Shown here piece by piece: positions 14,607 to 22,988 of a stretch of 33,244 nt of DNA. The position numbers were made by a program, and so were the translations under genes. Every line of letters starts with the position of its first letter. Within the stretch, counting starts at the first letter, position 1. The notes below the pieces were generated by a model. That model had not been told where the DNA came from. It did not search any database and was given only the letters and a program-made list of their open reading frames with translations. This DNA comes from Lachnospiraceae bacterium (GTDB taxonomy: Bacteria > Bacillota > Clostridia > Lachnospirales > Lachnospiraceae), in assembly GCA_022790615.1 (NCBI GenBank), contig JAAVXK010000060.1, forward strand, positions 1 through 33,244, read 5' to 3'.

Positions 14607-15581
14607 ATGAAGAAAGTTAAGAAGTTTCTCGTATTAGGTCTTGCGTTTGCCACAGTCGTAACATCAACGCTTGCTATTCCGGCAAAGAGCGACGCCAAAG
14701 TCAAACTCAACGCTACCAACATTAAACTGAAAGTAGGACAGACGTACAAGCTTAAAGTCAAGGGCACAAAGAACAAGGTAAAATGGTCGACCAAAAATAA
14801 ACAGGTGGCAACTGTCAAAAAGGGAACAGTAAAAGCAAAAGCGCCTGGAAATACAAAGATTACGGCTAAGGTCGGAAAGAAGAAGTATACCTGTAAGGTT
14901 AAAGTTAATAAAGTTGTAAATGTAATTCCGATTGTTACGCCTGCTCCTGTTGTTACTCCGCCTCCGGTTGCCGACCCGCAGCAGCAGATTATTGCAAATA
15001 ACGCACTGGCTGCAAATGTTGCGACGAGACTCGACAGGCTTTCCAGCGGAGAGATTTTGTATACGATAATTAATAATAACACGCAGGCTGTTCCAAGCAT
15101 TAAGTTAAATATCATGCTTTGTGACAGTACAGGCGTGCCTGTTGACACTGATACGGCTACAATAGAGGACCTTGCGCCGGGTGAAATTACTTATGGCGTA
15201 TATTCCACTACTTCCAAAGCCAATCTTGTAGACACTAACTGTAGTAAAGTGAGCGTTACTGTTACGCAGACTGCTTCGTATAAAAAATATGTTACTCCTA
15301 ACGTAAATGTTACCGGCGCTAAGAATATGGATAATAAGATGGTTATGACATATGTAAACACTACTACTCAGAAAGTTTACATAAGAGGATATATATTGTA
15401 TAAAGATGCAAACGGCGCCGTGCTTGCCGTTGACAGTATATACGACCTCATTGACCCGGGTGCAACTAAGTTTGAAACATTGTCAAGGCCTTATTATAAA
15501 TATGACTCAGTAGAACACGAGGCATATGATGATATTGAATATGCAACGGCCAGCTGGGTGTACAGGGCTTATTACTATTAG
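14607..15581 (+). CDS. Secreted protein with bacterial Ig-like domain
   Basis: This 324-residue exported protein has a Sec signal peptide (residues 1-~28, MKKVKKFLVLGLAFATVVTS with likely cleavage after the Ala-rich region). It is followed by a very lysine-rich bacterial Ig-like domain of the BIG_2 type (~30-100: LKVGQTYKLKVKGTKNKVKW, then VATVKKGTVKAKAPGNTKITAKV). A Pro/Val linker (VTPAPVVTPPPVADP, ~110-125) leads to a beta-rich C-terminal region of about 200 residues with a repeated 'NTTTQ/NNNTQ' strand pattern, whose function I do not recognise. No LPXTG, lipobox or transmembrane anchor is visible, so it is probably released or wall-associated by charge. It is transcribed alone and ends at a clear terminator. 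Confidence 0.82.
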   Translation: MKKVKKFLVLGLAFATVVTSTLAIPAKSDAKVKLNATNIKLKVGQTYKLKVKGTKNKVKWSTKNKQVATVKKGTVKAKAPGNTKITAKVGKKKYTCKVKVNKVVNVIPIVTPAPVVTPPPVADPQQQIIANNALAANVATRLDRLSSGEILYTIINNNTQAVPSIKLNIMLCDSTGVPVDTDTATIEDLAPGEITYGVYSTTSKANLVDTNCSKVSVTVTQTASYKKYVTPNVNVTGAKNMDNKMVMTYVNTTTQKVYIRGYILYKDANGAVLAVDSIYDLIDPGATKFETLSRPYYKYDSVEHEAYDDIEYATASWVYRAYYY

Positions 15582-15656
15582 ACAATCGTTGGAACTATGA
15601 TGTAAAGTTATTTATAATATGAAATGAATCACTATATACTTATAAAATAAGAAGTG

Positions 15657-15696
15657 AAACTGTCACATGACCTGCATTGGTTTTGTGACAGTTTTT
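15657..15696 (+). terminator. Intrinsic terminator after the Ig-like gene
   Basis: AAACTGTCACA (15657-15667) pairs perfectly with TGTGACAGTTT (15684-15694) over a 16-base loop, with the T-run overlapping the stem end (to 15696). It ends the Ig-like gene transcript and insulates the thiamine cluster. Confidence 0.85.
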
Positions 15697-15764
15697 GATA
15701 TACAGAATTCCCGGGTGTATTTTGTTATAATGAATTAGGAAGTTTTGTTTGTTGTAAGCCATAC

Positions 15765-15793
15765 TTGAAACAAATAAAAAAAAAGAATATAAT
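15765..15793 (+). promoter_or_regulatory. Promoter of the thiazole/thiamine cluster
   Basis: TTGAAA (15765-15770), a 17-base spacer and a perfect TATAAT (15788-15793) predict a start near 15800 and a leader of about 72 bases before thiS. A second possible extended -10 (TGTTATAAT) is at 15723-15731. Neither leader contains the conserved TPP-riboswitch (THI box) segments such as CTGAGA. Confidence 0.75.
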
Positions 15794-15871
15794 GTATCTG
15801 ACCTATTAACTTAATGATTTGGATAGTTGCTAATTATAGTGATTAATCATGAATGAAAGGCAGGCCACAGT

Positions 15872-16066
15872 ATGGTGAAAATTAACGGACAGGAGTCAGA
15901 TGCTGCAGGAATGACTGTTTCGCAGTATATATCGACTACCGATTACAATATTGACAGGATTGCGGTTGAGAAAAATGAACAGATAGTGCCGAAAATGCAA
16001 TATGGGACAACTGTTATTGAAGACGGTGATACTATAGAGATTGTAAGCTTTGTTGGGGGCGGCTGA
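15872..16066 (+). CDS. thiS: Thiazole sulfur-carrier protein ThiS
   Basis: This 64-residue ubiquitin-fold carrier has the diagnostic C-terminus VSFVGGG, ending in the Gly-Gly that is adenylated by ThiF and converted to the thiocarboxylate donating sulfur to ThiG. The preceding DGDTIEI segment is also typical. GAAAGGCAGG lies upstream of the ATG. It is the first gene of the cluster, and its TGA is one base before the thiF start. Confidence 0.95.
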   Translation: MVKINGQESDAAGMTVSQYISTTDYNIDRIAVEKNEQIVPKMQYGTTVIEDGDTIEIVSFVGGG

Positions 16067-16067
16067 T

Positions 16068-16724
16068 ATGAGGATTAAAAGCGGTTTTGAACCGATTCCG
16101 ACAAGGGAGGAATACATGGAATCGCTTGTCAAAAGGCATGGTAAAGAAAGGCAGGAAAGATTCCTCAATGCGAAAGCCGCGGTCTGTGGTCTTGGAGGTC
16201 TTGGCTCGAATATAGCCGTAGCGCTTGCAAGGGCCGGGGTAGGAACGCTGCATCTGATTGATTATGACTGTGTTGATTTGTCCAATGTGAACAGGCAGCA
16301 GTATATGCTTTCGCAGGTTGGAAAGAAGAAGACCGACGCCATGAAAGAAATTATAACTGCCGTCAATCCATACATAAAGGTCGTTACGGATTCGGTTAAA
16401 ATAAGCGGGACTAATCTTTCGCTGCTTTCGGAGGATGATATAATATGCGAAGCGTTTGACGGCGCCGAGCAAAAGGCAATGCTTGTGAATGGAGTTCTTG
16501 AAAAATATCCGCAAAAGTATATAGTTGCTGCTTCAGGGATGGCGGGAATGTACTCGGCAAATGATATTCGGACCAGGAAGATAACGAATCATTTTTTTTT
16601 ATGCGGCGACGGAGAGAGCGATGCGGACGGCGATATAGGGCTTGTTGCCGCCCGCGTAATGGTGTGTGCGGCGCATCAGGCGCATATGGTTTTAAGAATA
16701 ATTGACGGGATATATGATGCGTGA
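16068..16724 (+). CDS. thiF: ThiS adenylyltransferase ThiF, short (family 2) type
   Basis: This 218-residue E1-like enzyme adenylates the ThiS C-terminus. It has the nucleotide-binding GLGGLGS (41-47), acidic LIDYDCVDLSNVNRQQY (63-79) and the AFDGAEQK region around 148-155. Compared with E. coli ThiF (about 250 residues) it lacks the paired CXXC zinc motifs, as expected of the clostridial short form. The ATG at 16068 follows the thiS stop closely. The frame from 16050 overlaps thiS and is less likely. A small gap of about 60 bases precedes thiG. Confidence 0.93.
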   Translation: MRIKSGFEPIPTREEYMESLVKRHGKERQERFLNAKAAVCGLGGLGSNIAVALARAGVGTLHLIDYDCVDLSNVNRQQYMLSQVGKKKTDAMKEIITAVNPYIKVVTDSVKISGTNLSLLSEDDIICEAFDGAEQKAMLVNGVLEKYPQKYIVAASGMAGMYSANDIRTRKITNHFFLCGDGESDADGDIGLVAARVMVCAAHQAHMVLRIIDGIYDA

Positions 16725-16784
16725 ATATAAAAATGTATCAGTGAAGTTTAGAATAATAATATAAAAAAGGTAAGGGTGAAAAAG

Positions 16785-17555
16785 ATGGACAACGATAAAC
16801 TGGTAATTGCAGGACATGAGTTCGGGTCAAGATTTATTCTTGGTTCGGGAAAATATTCTCTCAATCTGATAGAGGCTGCCGTAAGGGACGCCGGGGCCCA
16901 GATTATAACACTGGCTGTAAGGCGCGCAAATACTAAAGAGCATGAAAGCATAATGGATTATATACCCGAGGGAGTGACGCTTCTTCCGAATACGTCGGGC
17001 GCAAGAAATGCCGGGGAGGCTGTGCGTATTGCACGTCTTGCAAGGGAGCTTGGCTGCGGTGATTTTGTAAAAATTGAGATAATGCGCGATACAAAATATC
17101 TTCTGCCTGACAATGCTGAGACGATAAAAGCAACCGAAATACTTGCGAACGAAGGCTTTATCGTTATGCCGTATATGTACCCTGACCTCAATGTAGCAAG
17201 GGACCTTGTAAATGCAGGGGCTGCGACGATAATGCCGCTTGCGTCTCCGATAGGCTCTAACAAGGGACTTGCGGCGAAAGAATTCATACAGATTCTTATT
17301 AACGAGATAGACCTTCCGATTATTGTGGATGCGGGAATAGGCAGACCATCCCAGGCGTGCGAGGCGATGGAGATGGGAGCGGCGGCTATAATGGCCAATA
17401 CCGCGCTTGCAACGGCGGGGGATCTGCCGCTGATGGCAGCTGCGTTCAGACAGGCAATAGAGGCGGGAAGAAAAGCGTATCTTTCAGGGCTTGGAAGGGT
17501 GCTTGTAAGGGGCGCTGCAGCTTCCGACCCGCTTACCGGTTTTCTGAGAGATTAG
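16785..17555 (+). CDS. thiG: Thiazole synthase ThiG
   Basis: This 256-residue TIM-barrel enzyme forms the thiazole phosphate ring from 1-deoxyxylulose 5-phosphate, dehydroglycine and ThiS thiocarboxylate. The Schiff-base lysine is at residue 96 in DFVKIEIM. The phosphate-binding glycines are in [20 protein letters not shown] and MANTALATA. The length and the whole sequence match the family. An alternative GTG at 16776 is in frame, but ATG 16785 has AAGGTAAGGGTG at suitable distance. The next gene, thiH, supplies dehydroglycine. Confidence 0.96.
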   Translation: MDNDKLVIAGHEFGSRFILGSGKYSLNLIEAAVRDAGAQIITLAVRRANTKEHESIMDYIPEGVTLLPNTSGARNAGEAVRIARLARELGCGDFVKIEIMRDTKYLLPDNAETIKATEILANEGFIVMPYMYPDLNVARDLVNAGAATIMPLASPIGSNKGLAAKEFIQILINEIDLPIIVDAGIGRPSQACEAMEMGAAAIMANTALATAGDLPLMAAAFRQAIEAGRKAYLSGLGRVLVRGAAASDPLTGFLRD

Positions 17556-17577
17556 AAACAGATTAGGGGGATATGGT

Positions 17578-18831
17578 ATGAAAAATGACTTTTATATAGA
17601 TTCTGATAAGTTGTCTGCCAAAGCGCTTGAGAGAAAACATCAGCTTGAAAACGACGCGTCGTGCAGGACGAGCCATATGGAATATATGCCCGGAATGGAG
17701 CGGATTGATTCTGATATATTGGATAGCGTAATCGCTCAGATGAACGGCTATGATTATGACAGGTATACCGCCGCGGATGTCGAGTCGGCTCTTACCCACG
17801 AGGTTTGCACAATAGAAGATTTGAAAGCGCTGCTGTCTCCGGCGGCTGAGCCGTATTTGGAGCGCATGGCGGCAAAGGCGAGAATTGAGACGAGAAAGCA
17901 CTTTGGCAACACGGTATATATATTTACTCCGCTTTATATAGCGAATTACTGTGAAAATTACTGTGTATATTGCGGGTTCAACTGCTATAACCAGATTAAC
18001 AGGATGAAGCTTTCGCTTGAACAGATAGAGCATGAGATGAAGATTATAGCGGATACCGGGATGGAGGAGATACTTATACTCACGGGCGAAAGCAGGGAAA
18101 AGAGCAATGTTGAGTATATTGGGGAGGCGTGTAAGCTTGCACGAAAATACTTCAGGATGGTAGGGCTTGAGGTATATCCCCTTAACAGCGGGGAATACAG
18201 GTATCTCCACGAATGCGGCGCCGATTATGTGACGGTATTTCAGGAGACATATGATTCCGACAAATATGAAACGCTGCACCTTATGGGACACAAGCGCGTG
18301 TGGCCGTACAGGTTTGAGTCACAGGAGCGTGCGCTTATGGGCGGCATGAGAGGAGTTGCGTTTGCAGCGCTCCTCGGTTTGTCAGACTTTCGAAGGGACG
18401 CTCTGGCAAGCGCCCTGCATGTACATTATCTCCAGAGAAAATACCCACATGCAGAGATGTCCCTGTCCTGTCCAAGGCTTAGACCGATTATTAATAATGA
18501 TAAGATAAACCCGCTCGACGTTCATGAAAGGCAGCTTTGCCAGATAATATGCGCATACAGAATATTCTTACCTTATGTCGGCATAACTGTGTCGTCAAGG
18601 GAAAGCGCGCAGTTCAGGGACGGAATAGTTAAGATTGCGGCTACAAAAGTATCAGCCGGCGTATCTACCGGAATTGGAGACCACGAAAGCAAATACACAG
18701 GCAGGGAGTGCGGCGAAGCCGAAGGTGACGAGCAGTTTGAGATAAATGATGACCGGAGCTTTGATAAGATGTACGGCGATATGGAAAAAGAGGGGCTGCA
18801 GCCCGTGCTCAACGATTATATTTATATATAA
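17578..18831 (+). CDS. thiH: 2-iminoacetate synthase ThiH (radical SAM tyrosine lyase)
   Basis: This 417-residue radical SAM enzyme cleaves tyrosine to dehydroglycine and p-cresol, the anaerobic route to the thiazole precursor. The cluster-binding motif C125-X3-C129-X2-C132 (CENYCVYC) is intact, followed by ILILTGESREKSNVEYI. The C-terminal half has the biotin/thiamin synthase-associated domain. The N-terminus is about 40 residues longer than E. coli ThiH and resembles clostridial forms. AGGGGG precedes the ATG. Use of ThiH instead of the oxygen-dependent ThiO fits an anaerobe. Confidence 0.95.
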   Translation: MKNDFYIDSDKLSAKALERKHQLENDASCRTSHMEYMPGMERIDSDILDSVIAQMNGYDYDRYTAADVESALTHEVCTIEDLKALLSPAAEPYLERMAAKARIETRKHFGNTVYIFTPLYIANYCENYCVYCGFNCYNQINRMKLSLEQIEHEMKIIADTGMEEILILTGESREKSNVEYIGEACKLARKYFRMVGLEVYPLNSGEYRYLHECGADYVTVFQETYDSDKYETLHLMGHKRVWPYRFESQERALMGGMRGVAFAALLGLSDFRRDALASALHVHYLQRKYPHAEMSLSCPRLRPIINNDKINPLDVHERQLCQIICAYRIFLPYVGITVSSRESAQFRDGIVKIAATKVSAGVSTGIGDHESKYTGRECGEAEGDEQFEINDDRSFDKMYGDMEKEGLQPVLNDYIYI

Positions 18832-18842
18832 GGAAACTTATT

Positions 18843-19448
18843 ATGAACTCGGTAAACATGAACTTAGAAAAATTCAGGGTCTTATGTGTGACAAACAAGT
18901 CTCTTTGCGACGGCGATTACTTAGAGCGTATAACGATGGTGGCGAAATTGCATCCTTACGCCGTTATTCTGCGGGAGAAGGAGCTTAGAGAGAGAGAGTA
19001 CGCCGAACTTGCAGAGAAAGTCATGCGAATCTGCAGCGATAACGGCGTAAAATGCATACTGCATACATACGTTGAAACCGCCGTAAGGCTCGGTGCGGAC
19101 GCAATACATTTTCCGATGGGTATACTCCGCACAGTAGACGGGGATGTATTGTCAAAATTCAATATCATTGGGGCGTCATGCCATTCGCCAGAGGACGCGC
19201 AGGACGCCGTGAAGATGGGATGTACCTATATTACAGCCGGGCATGTCTATGCGACGGATTGCAAGAAAGGGCTTGAACCGAGGGGAATAGCTTTTCTGCA
19301 AGATATCTGTGATAAAGTTGATATTCCGGTATATGCGATAGGCGGCATCGGGCGCGCTAAGTTTGATGAACTGATTAAGGCCGGTGCGGCCGGCGCGTGT
19401 ATTATGAGCGGATTCATGAAAGGATCTTTGTATGGAGATAATTTTTAA
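18843..19448 (+). CDS. tenI: Thiazole tautomerase TenI
   Basis: This 201-residue protein resembles thiamine phosphate synthase in fold but lacks its catalytic motifs: VGQDD is replaced by HFPMG (89-93), and the INDN loop by LHTY. It instead carries the TenI signature TAGHVYATDCKKGLEPRG (131-148), with the histidine (134) corresponding to the catalytic His of B. subtilis TenI. TenI aromatises the ThiG product to the carboxythiazole phosphate. It lies 11 bases after thiH, so the thiazole branch is complete in one operon. The ATG at 18843 has ATAAGGA upstream. A second ATG at 18858 is possible. Confidence 0.88.
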   Translation: MNSVNMNLEKFRVLCVTNKSLCDGDYLERITMVAKLHPYAVILREKELREREYAELAEKVMRICSDNGVKCILHTYVETAVRLGADAIHFPMGILRTVDGDVLSKFNIIGASCHSPEDAQDAVKMGCTYITAGHVYATDCKKGLEPRGIAFLQDICDKVDIPVYAIGGIGRAKFDELIKAGAAGACIMSGFMKGSLYGDNF

Positions 19449-19590
19449 ACAACAAGATATTCAAAAAAGGAAGATTAAACGTATAAGTTGATATAAAAAA
19501 GATGGTTTAAAAGTAGAGATTTATAAGCGAAATAGAAAATGGGACTGTATAGTAAGAATTAAAAGCAGGATTGAAAAGGAAGATTATAAA

Positions 19591-20241
19591 ATGAGGCTGA
19601 AAAAACAAGATATGCTGTTATATGCGGTAACGGACCGTTCGTGGAACAAGGGTATGTCAATTTATGAGCAGGTGGAATGCGCGCTTAAAGGCGGCGCAAC
19701 AATTGTACAGCTTCGGGAAAAGGAACTTAGCGACGAGTTGTTTTTCAGAGAGGCGGTTGAGATAAAAGCGCTGTGCTACAGTTATAATGTTCCGTTCATC
19801 ATAAATGATAATGTTGATATAGCGTTAAAATGCGGGGCTGACGGGGTACATGTCGGGCAGGACGATATGCCAGTTTGTCAGATAAGAAGCCTTGCGGGAG
19901 ATGATTTTATTATAGGTACAACTGCGAAGACGGTTCTGCAGGCGGTAAAGGCCGAAAAGGACGGAGCGGATTATCTCGGAGTGGGGGCGGTTTTTCCGTC
20001 GCCGACAAAAGAGAATGCGATACGTATTACAAAAGATACGCTTTTGAATATATGTAATTCGGTTAAAATTCCGGTTGCGGCAATAGGCGGTATTACATCA
20101 GAAAACATGAATGCGCTTGCCGGAAGCGGTATCAGCGGTATGGCGCTTGTATCCGCTATATTTGCGGCGGACGATATTGAATCAGAGACGGCCGCGCTTA
20201 AATCAAAAATTTTACAAATTATAAAAGCCCCCTATTTATAA
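19591..20241 (+). CDS. thiE: Thiamine phosphate synthase ThiE
   Basis: This 216-residue TIM-barrel enzyme couples thiazole phosphate and hydroxymethylpyrimidine diphosphate to thiamine phosphate. The motifs are intact: VQLREKEL (39-46), IINDN (70-74), HVGQDDMP (87-94) and GVGAVFPSPTKENA (130-143), followed by IPVAAIGGI. AAAAGGAAG precedes the ATG. It is separated from tenI by 142 bases with no recognisable element, so it may be cotranscribed or have its own promoter. The last codons and stop lie inside a terminator hairpin. Genes for the pyrimidine branch (thiC, thiD) are not in the window. Confidence 0.95.
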   Translation: MRLKKQDMLLYAVTDRSWNKGMSIYEQVECALKGGATIVQLREKELSDELFFREAVEIKALCYSYNVPFIINDNVDIALKCGADGVHVGQDDMPVCQIRSLAGDDFIIGTTAKTVLQAVKAEKDGADYLGVGAVFPSPTKENAIRITKDTLLNICNSVKIPVAAIGGITSENMNALAGSGISGMALVSAIFAADDIESETAALKSKILQIIKAPYL

Positions 20242-20261
20242 GGGGCTTTTATAATTTGTAA
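20212..20261. terminator. 20-bp perfect bidirectional terminator overlapping thiE
   Basis: The arm at 20212-20231 is the exact reverse complement of 20242-20261, with AAAAGCCCC/GGGGCTTTT at the inner end and A/T-rich outer ends on both strands. The 10-base loop (20232-20241) contains the thiE stop codon, so the left arm encodes the C-terminal residues. It terminates thiE on the plus strand and the convergent DUF1540 gene on the minus strand. Confidence 0.88.
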
Positions 20262-20281
20262 GCAGTGAATGCTTTTTATTA

Positions 20282-20587
20282 CTATCTTTTTGTAAATGTG
20301 CTGCATCTTGTGTCTTCACACTGACAATCTGAACTGCATGGGGATACTTCGATTTTTTCAGCCATACATACACACTCGTCGTTATACTTACAGTCCTTTG
20401 CCTGGCAGTATATATGAGTTTCCCTGGTTGGGGTACATGCGTGATTCTTAAATGACTGCTCGTGGGTGAAGTTGTTGCAGCATGTGTTATCTTTTTCTCC
20501 GCCGCCGGATACGTCAATGGAATTAAGAACACAAAGCCTGTCTTCATTATGACCGCATTTCGTTACTGAACATGATAAATTTGGCAT
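20282..20587 (-). CDS. Cysteine-rich protein with two DUF1540 domains
   Basis: This 101-residue soluble protein contains two tandem DUF1540 units (residues ~4-42 and ~59-98), each with the pattern C-X4-C-X-hydrophilic-C...C-X-C/C-C...F. Fourteen or more cysteines suggest metal binding. The family is common in spore-forming Firmicutes and has no established function. A strong AGGAGGTCGT site lies just upstream of the ATG at 20587. It is convergent with thiE and shares its terminator. Confidence 0.88.
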   Translation of the reverse strand: MPNLSCSVTKCGHNEDRLCVLNSIDVSGGGEKDNTCCNNFTHEQSFKNHACTPTRETHIYCQAKDCKYNDECVCMAEKIEVSPCSSDCQCEDTRCSTFTKR

Positions 20588-20668
20588 AATACGACCTCCT
20601 TATTAATTTGTTTCGAGTAGTATGTGCAAATAAAATCATGTTTATGCGTGAATAAGACTGGTTAAATT

Positions 20669-20971
20669 TTATTTCAAGGTCCGCAGAAAATCCGATAAGG
20701 ACTCCTGCTGTTCTTCAGACAGGTAACTCCATAGCCTAAGCATCTGTTCCTGTTCTTTTGAGAGTGAAACCATGTCGCCCTCACTGAAAAACTGGCTGAG
20801 TGTTATTCCGAATGCCTTGCATATTATTTCGAGTGTCGGAATAGTGGGTATAGTATTTCTGTGAAAAATGTTGGCAATAGTCGATTGTGGAAGTTCCGAT
20901 TCCTTAACAAGCCTGTATTCGCTCCAACCGCGCTCTTTCGTTTTTTGTTTGATTTTTTCTACTACATCCAT
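20669..20971 (-). CDS. Small XRE-family transcriptional regulator
   Basis: This 100-residue protein has an N-terminal Cro/CI-type helix-turn-helix (~residues 4-62: WSEYRLVKESELPQSTIANIF, then TLEIICKAFGITLSQFF) and a short acidic C-terminal tail. The frame can be extended to GTG 20980, but that GTG is part of an almost perfect Shine-Dalgarno (AAGGCGGTGATC) for the ATG at 20971, so the shorter start is preferred. It is divergent from pckA. Whether it regulates pckA or the DUF1540 gene is unknown. Confidence 0.88.
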   Translation of the reverse strand: MDVVEKIKQKTKERGWSEYRLVKESELPQSTIANIFHRNTIPTIPTLEIICKAFGITLSQFFSEGDMVSLSKEQEQMLRLWSYLSEEQQESLSDFLRTLK

Positions 20972-21110
20972 TTTGATCACCGCCTTTATAATATTATTTT
21001 ACAATTCATTCATATTACACAACAGGACTAAAATGAGATGAATAATAATACTCAAAAAAGTTGTGTCCCTGCTTTGCCAAAAAGTATGGGGAATTTGTAA
21101 ATAAAGGCAC

Positions 21111-21139
21111 TTTACAAATCAATATTTACATGTTAAAAT
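21111..21139 (+). promoter_or_regulatory. Promoter of pckA
   Basis: TTTACA (21111-21116), a 17-base spacer and TAAAAT (21134-21139), with TGT immediately before it (extended -10), predict a leader of about 130 bases. Within the leader, ATATCCCCAC...GTGGATAT (21219-21242) can form an imperfect hairpin with a 2-base bulge. The remaining 20972-21110 region shows nothing recognisable. Confidence 0.65.
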
Positions 21140-21278
21140 TCGAAGATGAAACACATTGCTGTAAAATAAACCAATTAAGGATATATTTGTAACGGCATGT
21201 TATGTGGCAGGAAATAGTATATCCCCACTTGAAGGTGGATATCATAAAAAATATTAAAGAAAAGAGGTTATAATTGAC

Positions 21279-22883
21279 ATGGCAGAAATCAATTTAAGTC
21301 AGTATGGTATTTCCGGAACTACTGAAATCGTACACAATCCTTCTTATGAAGTATTATTCGAAGAAGAGACGAAGAAAGACCTTGAAGGTTTTGAAGCCGG
21401 ACAGGAAAGCGAGCTTGGCGCAGTTAACGTTATGACAGGTATCTACACGGGACGTTCACCTAAAGATAAGTTCATCGTTATGGACGAGAATTCAAAGGAT
21501 ACCGTTTGGTGGACTACTGATGAGTACAAGAATGATAACCATCCTGCATCAGAGGAGACATGGAAAGCCGTTAAGGATATCGCTTTACAAGAGCTTTCAA
21601 ACAAGAGACTTTTTGTTGTGGACGCATTCTGCGGAGCTGACAAAGAAACACGTATGGCGGTTCGTTTCATTATGGAAGTTGCATGGCAGGCTCATTTCAT
21701 TAAGAACATGTTCATTCAGCCTACAGAAGAAGAACTCAAAAATTTTGAGCCAAACTTTGTAGTATACAATGCTTCAAAGGCTAAGGTTGAGAATTACAAG
21801 GAGCTGGGCCTGAACTCGGAGACAGCTGTAGTATTTAATATTACAAGCCGCGAGCAGGTTATCATCAATACATGGTACGGCGGAGAGATGAAGAAAGGTA
21901 TGTTCTCAATGATGAACTACTATCTTCCTCTTAAAGGTATCGCTTCTATGCACTGCTCGGCGAATACAGATATGAACGGTGAGAATACGGCAATCTTCTT
22001 CGGACTTTCAGGAACAGGTAAGACTACATTGTCAACAGACCCTAAGCGTCTTCTTATCGGAGATGATGAGCACGGATGGGATGACAACGGAATATTCAAC
22101 TTCGAGGGCGGATGCTACGCCAAAGTTATCAATCTTGACAAAGAGTCTGAGCCGGATATCTATAATGCAATCAAGAGAAATGCTCTTCTTGAGAACGTTA
22201 CATTAGATAAGGATGGCAAGATTGACTTTACAGATAAGAGCGTAACAGAGAATACGCGTGTATCATATCCGATTGACCATATAGAAAATATTGTTCGTCC
22301 TGTTTCGGCTGCACCGGCTGCTAAGAATGTAATATTCCTTTCAGCGGACGCTTTCGGAGTACTTCCTCCGGTATCAATTCTTACACCGGAACAGACACAG
22401 TACTATTTCCTTTCAGGATTCACTGCAAAACTTGCAGGTACTGAGCGTGGAATTACAGAGCCTACGCCTACTTTCTCGGCTTGCTTCGGTCAGGCGTTCC
22501 TTGAGCTTCATCCTACTAAGTACGCAGAGGAGCTTGTTAAGAAGATGCAGGAAAGCGGAGCTAAGGCTTACCTTGTTAATACAGGATGGAATGGAACAGG
22601 AAAGCGTATCTCCATTAAAGATACTCGTGGAATTATTGACGCAATCCTTAATGGTGATATTAAGAACGCGCCTACAAAGAAGATTCCTTACTTCAACTTT
22701 GAGGTTCCTACGGAGCTTAACGGCGTTGACACGGGAATCCTTGACCCACGCGATACTTACAAGGATGCTTCCGAGTGGGAAGAGAAAGCAAAAGACCTTG
22801 CTGCAAGATTTACTAAGAACTTTGCTAAGTACGAGGGTAATCCTGCAGGAAAAGCTCTTGTTTCGGCAGGTCCTCAGATGTAA
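21279..22883 (+). CDS. pckA: Phosphoenolpyruvate carboxykinase (ATP)
   Basis: This 534-residue ATP-dependent PEPCK interconverts oxaloacetate and PEP. In many gut anaerobes it runs in the carboxylating, ATP-forming direction. Visible motifs are GRSPKDKF (58-65), the kinase-1a P-loop [11 protein letters not shown] (242-252), the kinase-2/metal region LIGDDEHGW (259-267) and the [15 protein letters not shown] block near the C-terminus. The length matches the family. Codon use differs from the neighbours, with frequent CTT, CGT and GCT, as expected of a highly expressed gene. AGAGG lies rather far (about 13 bases) from the ATG. Confidence 0.97.
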   Translation: MAEINLSQYGISGTTEIVHNPSYEVLFEEETKKDLEGFEAGQESELGAVNVMTGIYTGRSPKDKFIVMDENSKDTVWWTTDEYKNDNHPASEETWKAVKDIALQELSNKRLFVVDAFCGADKETRMAVRFIMEVAWQAHFIKNMFIQPTEEELKNFEPNFVVYNASKAKVENYKELGLNSETAVVFNITSREQVIINTWYGGEMKKGMFSMMNYYLPLKGIASMHCSANTDMNGENTAIFFGLSGTGKTTLSTDPKRLLIGDDEHGWDDNGIFNFEGGCYAKVINLDKESEPDIYNAIKRNALLENVTLDKDGKIDFTDKSVTENTRVSYPIDHIENIVRPVSAAPAAKNVIFLSADAFGVLPPVSILTPEQTQYYFLSGFTAKLAGTERGITEPTPTFSACFGQAFLELHPTKYAEELVKKMQESGAKAYLVNTGWNGTGKRISIKDTRGIIDAILNGDIKNAPTKKIPYFNFEVPTELNGVDTGILDPRDTYKDASEWEEKAKDLAARFTKNFAKYEGNPAGKALVSAGPQM

Positions 22884-22946
22884 TTAATCATATAGCCAAT
22901 GAATGGTATTGATTATTAATAAGGCTGATTTAGATTTGTTTAACAT

Positions 22947-22979
22947 AAAATATCCCGCAGTTTTGCTGCGGGATATTTT
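22947..22979. terminator. Bidirectional terminator between pckA and the DUF885 gene
   Basis: AAAATATCCCGCAG (22947-22960) pairs perfectly with CTGCGGGATATTTT (22966-22979) around TTTTG. The 14-bp stem has A/T outer ends on both strands, so it can end pckA rightward and the DUF885 gene leftward. Confidence 0.9.
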
Positions 22980-22988
22980 GTATGATTA

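Noticed and set aside
14531-15148. 205-codon open frame on the minus strand across the Ig-like gene
   Set aside because: The low-complexity Thr/Leu/Val-rich product is the mirror of lysine-rich coding sequence, and the plus-strand gene has a signal peptide and ribosome binding site.
15582-15871. TPP riboswitch before thiS
   Set aside because: None of the conserved THI-box segments could be found. The only clear structure is the terminator of the previous gene.
17563-18291. 242-codon open frame on the minus strand inside thiH
   Set aside because: It is a shadow of a well-supported gene, with a His/Ile/Arg-rich composition and no ribosome binding site or family resemblance.
21219-21242. Riboswitch or operator in the pckA leader
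   Set aside because: The inverted repeat is short, with a 2-base bulge, and there is no T-tract or known motif. It is kept only as a note on the promoter entry.
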